A stretch of DNA of 64,000 bases from Tumebacillus flagellatus (GCF_000714935.1 NZ_JMIR01000019.1:1-64000); one strand, 5' to 3'. Shown: positions 26,252 through 34,416, counted from the first letter of the stretch. Program-made: numbers and translations. The notes: generated by a model from the letters alone, not told the origin.

Positions 26252-26601
26252 AGGATTCGATCCCGCCCTTGTCTTTTGGTCTCATCGTATCGCCACAAAG
26301 CGGACTGGTCAACGAAAATGTGCTGTCCGTCACGGAAAGGGTGCACGAGGTAAGGTAAGCAAAGCAAAGGCACGCCTTCAGAGCGGCGTGCCTTGCTTGT
26401 TAAATGGTATTTCCATGCGGAAAATTCCGTCTTTTTGCGGAAATGACGAGGTTTCGACTCCAGAGTCGATACTTCCTCAGAAACTGACAAAACTCTTGTA
26501 AATGTGTCGAAAGAAATCAGTAGAATACCGCGTTGGAGTTGCATATAATCCAATATGTTATCTCTTGTTTTGACTTATCCGTTCAGAAGTGGGGGAACGC
26601 C
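26252..26601. other. 350-base intergenic region with hairpin, palindrome and 0A box
   Basis: No gene is seen. A 10-base-pair hairpin (AAGGCACGCC/GGCGTGCCTT, 26367-26394) has only a weak T tract. A perfect palindrome, TCGACTC-CA-GAGTCGA, lies at 26454-26469. An exact Spo0A box TGTCGAA lies at 26505-26511, about 90 bases before the Spo0E-like gene. Confidence 0.6.
26505..26511 (+). promoter_or_regulatory. Candidate Spo0A binding site (0A box)
   Basis: The seven bases TGTCGAA match the 0A-box consensus exactly. The location upstream of a Spo0E-like gene gives it meaning; a seven-base match alone could occur by chance. Confidence 0.4.
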
Positions 26602-26796
26602 ATGAGCAACACGCAAAAACTGGTTGGGAAGATCGAAGGGCTGCGCGCGGAGATGATTCGCGCAGCTGAATCCGCCGAGAACCTGCATGATCCGAAAGTC
26701 GTCGAGATCAGCCAGCAACTGGATCAGTTGATTCTTCGCATGCAGATTCTTACCCAACGTCCCCCACAGTCAGCACGTTCTTGCTGTCCTGAATGA
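26602..26796 (+). CDS. Spo0E-family aspartyl-phosphate phosphatase
   Basis: The 64-residue product has the family pattern: KIEGLRAEMIRAAESAENL then the signature SQQLDQLI (residues 41-48, related to the SQELD motif). Spo0E-type proteins dephosphorylate Spo0A-P and so hold back sporulation. GTGGGGG precedes the ATG. Its last 47 bases overlap, in convergent orientation, the 3' end of a sensor kinase gene that would act in the opposite sense. Confidence 0.88.
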   Translation: MSNTQKLVGKIEGLRAEMIRAAESAENLHDPKVVEISQQLDQLILRMQILTQRPPQSARSCCPE

Positions 26797-28927
26797 TCGG
26801 CAACTCCACTTCCACGGTCGTACCCTCTCCCAATCGGCTTTTAAAGCGAATGTCGCCTTGATGGTCTTTGATGATCTTGTAGCTGACCATCAACCCCAAC
26901 CCGGTCCCCCGTTCCTTGGTCGTATAAAACGGCTCTCCCAATTTCGGAATCCGCTCCGGATGAATGCCGCATCCGTCATCCAATACTCGAACCCTCACCA
27001 AGTCCGCTCCCGCCCGTTCCGTTCGAATACGTAAATTTCCGCCGTCGGGCATCGCCTCGATGGCGTTTTTCATGACGTTGATAAACACTTGCTTCAGCCG
27101 GTTGGTTTCACAGGTGATGTTGGGCAAATTGTCTTCATATTCGGTTATGATTTGCACGTTATTGATGATGGCCTGCGTTTCCAAGAGCGCGACGATGTCG
27201 CCGAGCAGCTCTTGCAAGTCGGTTTTCACAAACTTCACCGCTTGCGGTTTGGCGAGCACGAGGAACTCGTTCATGATAAATTCAATGCGGTCCAATTCCG
27301 AAAGCATGATGTCGAGGTAGTGGTTGTACTCCGGCAAGCGGTTTTTCATGAGTTGGGCGAATCCTTTGATCGACGTGAGCGGGTTGCGAATTTCATGAGC
27401 CACGCCGGCGGCAAGTTGACCGACAACCGCCAACTTGTCCGACTTGCGCAAGAGCTCCTCGGTACGGCGCCGCTCTGTGTTGTCGCGGGCGATGACGACG
27501 AGTCCGATCACCTGCTCGTGGAGGTCAAACACCGGCATCACCATCGTCTCCAGCCATACGTAATGACCGTCTGCATGGCGTTGACGGAAAACGATTCGCA
27601 CCGACTCTCCCGTACGGTACAGACTGTCAAGCCTTTCCATGATTTCACCAAAATCGTCCGGATGCAAGTGGTCAAAGTTGTTGGTCCCTATATAATCATC
27701 AGCAGAATATCCGAAGATCTGGTCCACTCGGGGCGAGACGTACTGAATGATTTGGTCTTGGTCGTAAATTGCGATAATGTCCGAAGTGTGTTCCGTGATC
27801 AATCGGTACCGATACTCGATTTCCCGCAAAGCCGACTCCACCCGCTTGCGCTCGGTGATGTCTCGCCCGATGCCCGCCAAAGCGACTCGTTGGCCGTTCT
27901 GGTCGCGGATGACCGAGACGGTGATCGAGACATCGAACAGGCTTCCGTCCTTGCGCATGCGGACCGTTTCATAGTCGGTGAGATGCTCTTGGCAATCCAA
28001 GTGCTCATTGAGTTTGCGCATTTCCTCTTGCCGACCCGGCGGGACGAGCAGAGAGAAGTTTTGTCCGATGATCTCTTCGGCCGACCACCCGTAGATGCGC
28101 TCAAACGCTTCGTTGACTTTGCACACGATGCCTTGGTTGTCGATCAAATAGATCGCATCGGTGGTGCTGGCAAAAAACGATTCGAGCAGTTCCTTGGTCT
28201 CGGCGAACTCTTCTCGGGTATGGACTTCGTCTGTGATGTCTTTGGCGATGCCGTACACCCCCATCACCCGGTCTTCCACGAAGATCGGAATGTTGGTGAC
28301 ATCGAGGAGAATCACGTGACCGTCTCGATGCACGATGCGGCACCGATAATGTTGCACCTCTCCCTCATCGATCGTCCGTTGGAAGCGGTACTTGACTTCC
28401 GGTGCGTCTTCGGGGTACAGAAATTGCGAAAACGAATGGTGGAGGGCTTCTTCAAGCGTGTATCCGGAGACGGCGACGCATGCGGCATTCGCTTCAATAA
28501 AGTTGCCCTCCAAATCGCAGGAGAACACCATATCGGGATGGGTGTCGAACAGCGAACGATACCGTTGCTCGCTCTCTTCCACAACCCGTTTGGTCAATTT
28601 CCGTTCCAAGACCCGCGCGCCGGTGGTGTCTTCCACATACTCCGAGAATTTATCCTCGCTCTCTTGCAGGGCCGCTTTGAGTTGTTTGATCTGGACGGAA
28701 TTGCGAGCCAGCAGTCCGTACGCCACCAATCCGGAGCCCATCCCGAAGACGATCTCGGAAAGCAGATGCAAACGAGACAGCGTCGCGTCTCTCTCGACCA
28801 GCATCCAGTCCGTGATGATGTGAAAGAGAACCACGCTAACTCCCCAGAAGATCATGTACAAAGCCAGAGAGCGGAATGGCACCATACGCGTATTCAGGAC
28901 TTTTCCGTTGTTGAGATCTTCGCTCAT
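26750..28927 (-). CDS. Sensor histidine kinase with three PAS domains (sporulation-kinase type)
   Basis: The 725-residue protein has two membrane helices (about 18-40 and 55-76) with a very short extracytoplasmic loop, three PAS domains (about 118-240, 245-370, 370-490) and a transmitter with HisKA GVAHEIRNPLTSIKG (phosphorylated His511) and ATPase boxes NAIEAMPDGG, DDGCGI and GTGLGL. No response regulator is adjacent. This orphan PAS-kinase layout is that of KinA/KinB/KinE-type kinases that feed Spo0F, so a role in the sporulation phosphorelay is inferred. AGGGGG precedes the start. Its 3' end overlaps the convergent Spo0E-like gene. Confidence 0.85.
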   Translation of the reverse strand: MSEDLNNGKVLNTRMVPFRSLALYMIFWGVSVVLFHIITDWMLVERDATLSRLHLLSEIVFGMGSGLVAYGLLARNSVQIKQLKAALQESEDKFSEYVEDTTGARVLERKLTKRVVEESEQRYRSLFDTHPDMVFSCDLEGNFIEANAACVAVSGYTLEEALHHSFSQFLYPEDAPEVKYRFQRTIDEGEVQHYRCRIVHRDGHVILLDVTNIPIFVEDRVMGVYGIAKDITDEVHTREEFAETKELLESFFASTTDAIYLIDNQGIVCKVNEAFERIYGWSAEEIIGQNFSLLVPPGRQEEMRKLNEHLDCQEHLTDYETVRMRKDGSLFDVSITVSVIRDQNGQRVALAGIGRDITERKRVESALREIEYRYRLITEHTSDIIAIYDQDQIIQYVSPRVDQIFGYSADDYIGTNNFDHLHPDDFGEIMERLDSLYRTGESVRIVFRQRHADGHYVWLETMVMPVFDLHEQVIGLVVIARDNTERRRTEELLRKSDKLAVVGQLAAGVAHEIRNPLTSIKGFAQLMKNRLPEYNHYLDIMLSELDRIEFIMNEFLVLAKPQAVKFVKTDLQELLGDIVALLETQAIINNVQIITEYEDNLPNITCETNRLKQVFINVMKNAIEAMPDGGNLRIRTERAGADLVRVRVLDDGCGIHPERIPKLGEPFYTTKERGTGLGLMVSYKIIKDHQGDIRFKSRLGEGTTVEVELPIIQDSKNVLTVGDVG

Positions 28928-28966
28928 CCCCTAAGCCCCCTCGAACAGGATAAAAGTGTTAGTTCA

Positions 28967-28995
28967 ACTATCCAATATTTATGGAGGCTCGTCAA
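28967..28995 (-). promoter_or_regulatory. Promoter of the sensor kinase gene
   Basis: On the minus strand TTGACG (28995-28990) and GATAGT (28972-28967) have a 17-base spacer. The minus 35 overlaps the stop codon of the last comG gene, so kinase transcription may be both separate and partly from readthrough. Confidence 0.55.
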
Positions 28996-29330
28996 TGTTT
29001 GGAAGAGAAACTTACAATCTTTTTCGATAACTTCTTTGAGCGGCCGGCCCAACCTGTGCTTTCAATCAAGAGACTTCCGTTGCCGAGGTCGCTGACGGCG
29101 ACCGAATACGCCCCCGTTGCGCAAGGAATGTTTGGAAGCGCCCCGCGCCAGGAAGGGTCGGCGGCCAATCGGTGCTCGGCGTGCAACACCCCTGATTCGG
29201 CGAGAACTTGCGCTTGTTCGGCGGAGATCAGGTCTTCTGTCATGCGCAGGTCTTGGGTGGTCAATTGAAGGAGGGCGCCGAGCAGCAAGAGCGCGAGCGT
29301 AAGGAAGGCCAACGGGAGGGCGATTTTCAT
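28992..29330 (-). CDS. comGG: ComGG-position pilus protein
   Basis: The 112-residue product has an N-terminal membrane helix (residues 4-26) and a hydrophilic remainder; the canonical G|FTLxE prepilin site is absent, as in B. subtilis ComGG. It is the seventh and last gene of the comG set and its ATG overlaps the preceding stop by four bases. Identity rests on position and topology rather than on sequence. Confidence 0.65.
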   Translation of the reverse strand: MKIALPLAFLTLALLLLGALLQLTTQDLRMTEDLISAEQAQVLAESGVLHAEHRLAADPSWRGALPNIPCATGAYSVAVSDLGNGSLLIESTGWAGRSKKLSKKIVSFSSKH

Positions 29331-29851
29331 GGCAGCGGGCTCCTTCCTGTCAAAGTTTCGCTGAGGTCGACGACCGCTCGTCCGGATTGGGTACGAATAT
29401 GCAGAGAAAGAACGTCGGGCGGCGGCCGGGAATCCCCGTCTGCCGGGGCGAGCGTGACGAGTCTGCCTTGGAAGTCTGTGAGCTTAGCGCCGATGACGGA
29501 GCTGCCCGCGCCTGATTCGATGCGTTGCAGCAGTCCGGTGCGGGCGGAGAATCGGTATTGAATCAGCGTGTTGCGTTCATCTAGAAAAGACACCCCCTCC
29601 GATTGAACGGTGAATCCGTGCCCGGCTCGGATTTCGCTTTCTACCTTGCGCAGCACGCCGAGGGCTTGCTCGCGGGCCTCTAAGCGATCGACAGAGCGCG
29701 TATAGGATTGCACGGTGAACAGCAAGCCGCCTGCGATGACGGGCAGCAGCAGGGCCCAGATGGAAAGGGCGATCAGCAATTCAAGGAGGGTGTGTCCTGA
29801 TCTGTCATGCAGGATTTTGTTACAGATGCAGCGCGGAGAGGGTTTGGACAT
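29327..29851 (-). CDS. comGF: ComGF-like pseudopilin
   Basis: The ATG at 29851 is chosen because AAGGAGG lies eight bases upstream, giving 174 residues; the in-frame ATG at 29869 lacks a site. A prepilin signal SGHTLLELLIALSIW has the Glu5-type residue and a long hydrophobic helix, so the prepilin peptidase should cut before His or Thr. It overlaps the previous gene by 32 bases. It is a minor subunit of the DNA-uptake pseudopilus. Confidence 0.75.
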   Translation of the reverse strand: MSKPSPRCICNKILHDRSGHTLLELLIALSIWALLLPVIAGGLLFTVQSYTRSVDRLEAREQALGVLRKVESEIRAGHGFTVQSEGVSFLDERNTLIQYRFSARTGLLQRIESGAGSSVIGAKLTDFQGRLVTLAPADGDSRPPPDVLSLHIRTQSGRAVVDLSETLTGRSPLP

Positions 29852-30278
29852 AGGAGCGGCCTCCTTCATTCCAGGTGTACGTCAGGGTGAGCATCGTCAG
29901 CCCGCTGATCGGGTCGGGCTTGATTTCTGAGGCTTCGGTGATCGGCATGGGAGTTTGCAACAGAGAGGCGACGTCGCGGATGGTTGTTCCGGCAGACAGA
30001 GAAGGTTTCGCGCGGGCTTCTTCGAGCGTGGAGACGGCAAGCCGAGAGACGAGGAGGTGCAGGTTCGCCTTGCGGTCTTGGGCGGCAGACGCCTGCCAGA
30101 GTTCCGCAGCAGTGAGAAGAGCGAGGGAGAGCAGGAAGAGAGCGAGCAGGGTTTCGAGGAGGACAAAGCCTCGCTGGTTGGAGGCGGGGGTTGAAGGGAT
30201 GACTTTGGCGGGGTTTGAGGTGATGCTTTGCGGAGTGAGATGCGGCTTTTCTGAAAATCCGTGTTTTGTGGTGTTCAT
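29820..30278 (-). CDS. comGE: ComGE-like pseudopilin
   Basis: The 152-residue product has an unusually long leader (about 36 residues) before the prepilin site RG|FVLLETLLALFLL. The start overlaps the comGD stop by four bases (ATGA). A later start would give a shorter leader but none has a better ribosome site. The rest is a short globular minor-pilin domain. Confidence 0.72.
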   Translation of the reverse strand: MNTTKHGFSEKPHLTPQSITSNPAKVIPSTPASNQRGFVLLETLLALFLLSLALLTAAELWQASAAQDRKANLHLLVSRLAVSTLEEARAKPSLSAGTTIRDVASLLQTPMPITEASEIKPDPISGLTMLTLTYTWNEGGRSYVQTLSALHL

Positions 30279-30757
30279 GGGTGGACGCCCTCGTAGGTGA
30301 CGGTGCCGGAGAACATCAGGATGTTGATGTCTGCCCCCTCCCTCAGTCTGTTTACGAGGCGTACTTGCCCGCTGCCGGTCGGCGTTCCGTTTTGGTCAAA
30401 GCGAAAAACGGACGATCCGGCTTCGAGGAACCCGCTCTGGTACTGAAGCGAGTCCGGCATCTTCACGACACCGGCGTTTTGGCCGTTGATCAAGCGTTGG
30501 TATTGCGGTTTGAATCGGTAGAGCCATAGTTCCTGCACCTCCCCGTGCGACCAAGCCGCCATCTGGCTGCCGCGAACAGCACTGACAAATTGCCGTGCGG
30601 AGGCGTCAAGCTCGTGGTGTTGGAAGAGGCGTTTGAGACTCGGCACCGTCATGGCAAAAAACAGGGACAGCAGGACGAGCGTGGTCAGGAGCTCCACGAG
30701 GGTGTATCCTTGTTGTGAGCGTTCCTGGTTTCGAGCGTGTTTCAATCGAATCTTCAT
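30275..30757 (-). CDS. comGD: ComGD-like pseudopilin (GspH type)
   Basis: The ATG at 30757 overlaps the comGC stop (CTATGA) and gives 160 residues. A prepilin site QG|YTLVELLTTLVLLSLFF is followed by a GspH-like domain. It belongs to the pseudopilus that carries DNA through the wall during competence. Confidence 0.82.
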   Translation of the reverse strand: MKIRLKHARNQERSQQGYTLVELLTTLVLLSLFFAMTVPSLKRLFQHHELDASARQFVSAVRGSQMAAWSHGEVQELWLYRFKPQYQRLINGQNAGVVKMPDSLQYQSGFLEAGSSVFRFDQNGTPTGSGQVRLVNRLREGADINILMFSGTVTYEGVHP

Positions 30758-31131
30758 AGTCCGAGAGCTCCGTGTTTGCTGCAATCGACGGTGACCGAGT
30801 TTTTGTCAGCAGCGATCGTAATGTGATACGTTCCGCCCAAGGGGCAGGTCGGGAGCGTTTGCAAGTACCCCTGTGTCACCAATTGCTGCAGACGATCGGT
30901 GTCGGTCAGCCCGGTGGGATAACCGTGCTCGGTGAGAAAGTAGTTCTCCAATTGCGCGCGGATCAATCGTTGGTTCCCTTCACACGCGACTTTCGATGCT
31001 TTGTCTCCCGTCCCGCGCAAGTTCGGCAACGCGATGGCGATCAAAATCGAAATCACAAAAATCGTCACAGCCAACTCGATCAGCGTAAATCCGCGTTGGT
31101 CGCGCCAGAGTGAGCACAGCGTTTTTTTCAT
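30754..31131 (-). CDS. comGC: Major competence pseudopilin ComGC
   Basis: The 125-residue product has the strong prepilin site RG|FTLIELAVTIFVISIL, conserved Glu5, and a ComGC-like C-terminal domain with two cysteines. It is the main subunit of the competence pilus and needs the prepilin peptidase. GAGAGGAAGG precedes the start. It lies 27 bases after comGB. Confidence 0.92.
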   Translation of the reverse strand: MKKTLCSLWRDQRGFTLIELAVTIFVISILIAIALPNLRGTGDKASKVACEGNQRLIRAQLENYFLTEHGYPTGLTDTDRLQQLVTQGYLQTLPTCPLGGTYHITIAADKNSVTVDCSKHGALGL

Positions 31132-31158
31132 AGGAAATCCTTCCTCTCTCGGTTTTGA

Positions 31159-32262
31159 TTAAATCGATTGCAACAAGTCGAGCATCGGCCAGAACAAAAA
31201 CAGCGCCACCACCCCGACAAAACCTCCGACAACCAACAAAAGCAAAGGCTCAAACATCTTGAGCATCAAATCCATTCGTTGTTTGCGCCGGGCGGCGAGA
31301 TCGGTCGCGGCCGCAAGCAGGGAGCGCCCAAGATCGCCGGTGGCTTCGGCGACTTGGACGGAGAGCAGCAGAGAATTCTCGAACGGTTCGTGAAGCAGAG
31401 CCGTGCTGAGCGAAAATCCTTGGCGGATGGCGGAGGAGACGCGTTTGGAGACCGCCGTGGAGTCTGCCGGCAACGCGAGGTTGCTTTGTATCTCCAGCGC
31501 TTGCAGAAGCGGCAATCCGCCCTCCACGAGGACGCCCAGCGTGATCGTCCATTGGTGCGTGCGGTCGAGGAGATCGTAGTGGCGAAAGACCGGCAAAGAA
31601 CGGCGGCAGCGCCGAAGCGTGAAAAAAAGCAAAGCGGCTCCCGCGAGAAGCCCGGTCAGCACGAGGAAATCATGTCTCCCCAACGCGAACATCATGCGGG
31701 TCGTCGCGCCTAAGTGAACCCCCATGCCCGCGTACAGATCGGCAAACCTCGGGATGATCACTTCAAACAAAAACAACAACAATCCCAACAGCAACAAGCA
31801 GAGAAAAAACGGATACGCCATCGCTTGTTGCCGCTCCCGCCGCCACGTTTCGCGCTGGGCGCAGGAAGCGGCCGCCCGTGCCAGATTGCCCGCGAGGTCG
31901 CCGTTGTGTTCGCCTGCTTGCACCAAAGCCAAGACCAACAGCGGCGCGCGCTCTCTGTGCATCGACTCGGACAGCGTGTTCCCCGCCCGCAACTGCCCCC
32001 CCATTCCCTCGGCAAGCTCGCGGACGCGGCGTTCGCTTCTCCCCGCAAGAAACGCCAACGCCTCCAACAGCGGTACACCGCCCTCCAACAACCGCCCCAA
32101 CTCCTCGGAAAAACGACCCCACGTCCCTTCGGAAAGCGGCCGGTCGGCAAGGTGCAGCGTTTTCCGGAGCGCTCGCGCTTTTTCGGTCATGCGTTTGGCT
32201 TTCTGCAAGAGACGTTCCGCCTGTTGAAGCCAGGCGGAAACGTCGTGGTGCGGGCGCGTCAT
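31159..32262 (-). CDS. comGB: Competence pilus platform protein ComGB (GspF family)
   Basis: The 367-residue integral membrane protein has two GspF repeats (about 50-170 and 250-365) and three hydrophobic helices (about 150-170, 195-215, 340-360). It forms the inner-membrane base on which the pseudopilus is built. Its start overlaps the comGA stop by four bases. Confidence 0.93.
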   Translation of the reverse strand: MTRPHHDVSAWLQQAERLLQKAKRMTEKARALRKTLHLADRPLSEGTWGRFSEELGRLLEGGVPLLEALAFLAGRSERRVRELAEGMGGQLRAGNTLSESMHRERAPLLVLALVQAGEHNGDLAGNLARAAASCAQRETWRRERQQAMAYPFFLCLLLLGLLLFLFEVIIPRFADLYAGMGVHLGATTRMMFALGRHDFLVLTGLLAGAALLFFTLRRCRRSLPVFRHYDLLDRTHQWTITLGVLVEGGLPLLQALEIQSNLALPADSTAVSKRVSSAIRQGFSLSTALLHEPFENSLLLSVQVAEATGDLGRSLLAAATDLAARRKQRMDLMLKMFEPLLLLVVGGFVGVVALFLFWPMLDLLQSI

Positions 32263-33311
32263 CGCAATCCCCGCTGGTCGAGATGGCGGTCGTACGTCTG
32301 ATCGTCAATCAACCCGTGATCGAGCCACTCGCTGAGAATGTCGGGCAACAAACGAACTCCGTCGCGGCGCGCACGGACGGTCAGCTCATGCAGATCGGCC
32401 CGGTGGTACAGCCCTTGGCGAATCGTTTCGCTCATCGGCAAGCACTCAAACACCGCCCGTCGACCCTGCGCGCTTTCCACCAACCGCTGTCCGACGACTC
32501 CGCGCACCGAAGTGGCAACGACTTGCGGCGGAATGCCGAGGTCGATCAAGCGCAGCAGCGCCCCCACGGCGCTTTCGCTGTGCAGGGAAGTCAACACCAG
32601 ATGCCCTGTCAACGCAGCGCGCGACGCCGCTTCTGCTGTCTCCCCGTCACGGACTTCACCGACCATCAACACATCCGGGTCTTGCCGCAAAATCGAGCGC
32701 AACGCGGTTCCAAACGTCAGCCCCATGCGCGCTTGAATCTCGACTTGGTTGATCCCTTGCAGTTTGACCTCGACGGGATTTTCCAACGTGGAGATGTTCA
32801 CGCCGGCGTGTTGCAGATGCAAAAGCGTCGCGTAGAGCGTGGTCGTTTTTCCCGAACCGGTCGGGCCGGTGACGAGCACCATCCCGTGCTTCGCTTCCAC
32901 CCACGACCGATACAGCCGCAATTGTTTCATGTCAAATCCCAGTTCGTCCAACGCATGCCGCGTGTGGTTGGGCAGCAAGCGCAACGCGAGTTTCTCGCCG
33001 TGCACAGTCGGAAGCGACGAGACGCGTACGTCCACCGACTCTTCTTCGTTCAGCCCCATGCGAAAACTTCCATCCTGCGGTAACCGCCGTTCCGCGATGT
33101 CCATGCGGGCCATCAATTTGACGCGCGACACGGTTTGTTCAAGCGTGCCCTCGACAGCTTGCCACGTCTGCAATCCCCCGTTCACGCGCACCCGAATCGC
33201 AAAGTGCCGCTCGTCCCCCGGCTCGATGTGGATGTCGCTGATCCCGTTCTCGTAGGCGTGGCGGATTAAACCCTCGATCGGATCGGTCATTTCGTTTTCT
33301 TGCACTTTCAT
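32259..33311 (-). CDS. comGA: Competence pilus ATPase ComGA (GspE family)
   Basis: The product of 350 residues has Walker A GPTGSGKTT at 149-157, the Asp box DVLMVGEVRDGETAE, and the His box LTGHLVLTSLHSE of secretion ATPases, but no long N-terminal domain, like B. subtilis ComGA (356). It powers pseudopilus assembly. GAGGAG lies 11 bases before the ATG at 33311; ATG at 33290 is an alternative. It is the first comG gene. Confidence 0.94.
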   Translation of the reverse strand: MKVQENEMTDPIEGLIRHAYENGISDIHIEPGDERHFAIRVRVNGGLQTWQAVEGTLEQTVSRVKLMARMDIAERRLPQDGSFRMGLNEEESVDVRVSSLPTVHGEKLALRLLPNHTRHALDELGFDMKQLRLYRSWVEAKHGMVLVTGPTGSGKTTTLYATLLHLQHAGVNISTLENPVEVKLQGINQVEIQARMGLTFGTALRSILRQDPDVLMVGEVRDGETAEAASRAALTGHLVLTSLHSESAVGALLRLIDLGIPPQVVATSVRGVVGQRLVESAQGRRAVFECLPMSETIRQGLYHRADLHELTVRARRDGVRLLPDILSEWLDHGLIDDQTYDRHLDQRGLR

Positions 33312-33609
33312 GGTGTCAGCAGCTCCTCTTCTAGTTTGCGATGCGCATCTTGCAACGGAATGTAACACCAATTTCCGCGCAGGTAAAGTGACAAATTTGA
33401 CTCAATATCACTCAACAGGCTGTTTAACAAGAGGCGTTGCAGGGTTGGAGAAACCGATGCCCGTCTTGCGTGAGCCTGTTTTTTTCATTATAGTGCTGTG
33501 ATTTTCTTCATTTGAAAAACTCAACATTCTTAAATATTCCATCAAACCAAAAAGTATCGGTCTTTCAAAAAAACCGCTTTTTCCACAACTCGCACAGGTC
33601 ATTTAATCA
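33312..33609 (-). promoter_or_regulatory. comG upstream region with TATAAT, AT-box and structured leader
   Basis: On the minus strand a perfect minus 10 TATAAT lies at 33492-33487 with a poor minus 35, as is usual for activator-dependent promoters. An AAAA-N5-TTTT box, the half-site pattern bound by ComK in Bacillus, lies at 33570-33582. The predicted leader of about 170 bases opens with a nested inverted repeat (33412-33485). No gene is supported here. Confidence 0.4.
33412..33487. repeat. Nested inverted repeat with T-run (structured RNA or element remnant)
   Basis: The outer arms AACAGGCT and AGCCTGTT enclose a second pair CAAGA/TCTTG, then GGC/GCC and GGTT/AACC around a short loop. On the plus strand the structure ends in seven T like a terminator; on the minus strand it would form the 5' part of the comG leader. 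It matches no RNA family I know. Confidence 0.5.
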
Positions 33610-33648
33610 CGAAAAAAAGACCCCGCACGCAACGCGCAGGATCTCCCT
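33610..33648 (-). terminator. Terminator after the lodAB-like remnant
   Basis: On the minus strand CCTGCGCG and CGTGCGGGG pair imperfectly and are followed by TCTTTTTTTCG. Confidence 0.6.
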
Positions 33649-33649
33649 G

Positions 33650-34365
33650 GCACTAATTTAGGCTGTCCCCGCAACCGCTTCCGAAGTTCCGCGCGGGTTG
33701 CAAGAGACGCTTCAATCGCCGTGCCGATCGCCTTGTGAATGCCTTGCGACGACAGCGGGTCGCACGCCGCCGCCGCATCGCCAACATCCTGCCGGCCTTC
33801 CCCTTGCGCGTTTTGCAAACACGAACTGTTGGCATTGAAAACTCGCGGAATTTCTGCTACGGTAGATCCAAAGCCCTCCGGCAACCCGCCGATTCTCCTC
33901 GTCCGCGCCAGTCCGGTTCTCCGCGCATCCGCCTCACCAGCCGCCTTCGTCTGCGGCAAATCCCCGTCGCTTAGAAACTCAAGCACCCGCTTCTCGCCCG
34001 GAATCTTCGCCGTATATCACCATCCGTCTTCCACCGCTTCGATCTCCGTAAACGAATCCGGTCTTCCGTCATTGCCTCCGTTTCCAGTTGACAGTCGTGC
34101 GTATCCGTCGTTCCACGCCGCTTTTCGATTCAAAAGTTGCACCGTCCACGTGAGTTCTTCCACACCCGGGTCTTGTGCCGCCGACTCGCGCACCACCTCG
34201 CCCGCGCAGTTCAACCCGTAGAGCCGGAACTTCGCCGCTTGCCGATTGATCCGGCCTTGGTTGTCCTACTGCCCGCCGTCCGGCGTGACAAACACCCCCG
34301 TCACTTCCGGCCCGACAAAAAACTCCTCCGGTGAATTCCCCATGTGGATGTACAGAAAAATCACC
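33650..34365 (-). pseudogene. Decayed lodA/lodB-like locus (quinoprotein oxidase and flavoprotein maturase)
   Basis: Read on the minus strand, the first part encodes GNSPEEFFVGPE, then an in-frame TAG, then QGRINRQAAKFRLYG and TEIEAVEDGW, matching the N-terminus of LodA/GoxA-type cysteine-tryptophylquinone amine oxidases. After frameshifts, a second part encodes GDAAAACDPLSSQGIHKAI, the signature near the C-terminus of LodB/GoxB-type flavoproteins that mature those oxidases. The order lodA then lodB is the functional order, so one large internal deletion plus point damage explains it. No intact start or full domain remains. The family assignment is from motif memory. Confidence 0.7.
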
Positions 34366-34383
34366 CGGGCATAAACCCGGGTG
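34362..34383 (-). terminator. Terminator of the SLH-domain protein gene
   Basis: The perfect 8-base-pair arms CACCCGGG/CCCGGGTG are followed on the minus strand by ATTTTTC. It also marks the edge of the decayed lodAB-like region. Confidence 0.8.
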
Positions 34384-34416
34384 CAGATCCCGATGAAACA
34401 CAATGGGCGGACAAAC

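Noticed and set aside
26364-26398. Terminator of aroK or of the Spo0E-like gene
   Set aside because: The stem is good but no proper T tract follows on either strand, and it lies upstream of both genes.
33412-33487. c-di-GMP (GEMM) riboswitch
   Set aside because: Only a fragment resembling the 3' end is present; the conserved GCAAACC and GACGCAAAGCC blocks are missing.
33408-33602. 64-residue frame with CASCGKSGFF upstream of comGA
   Set aside because: It has no ribosome site and runs through the T-rich promoter region and structured element; it is better read as regulatory DNA.
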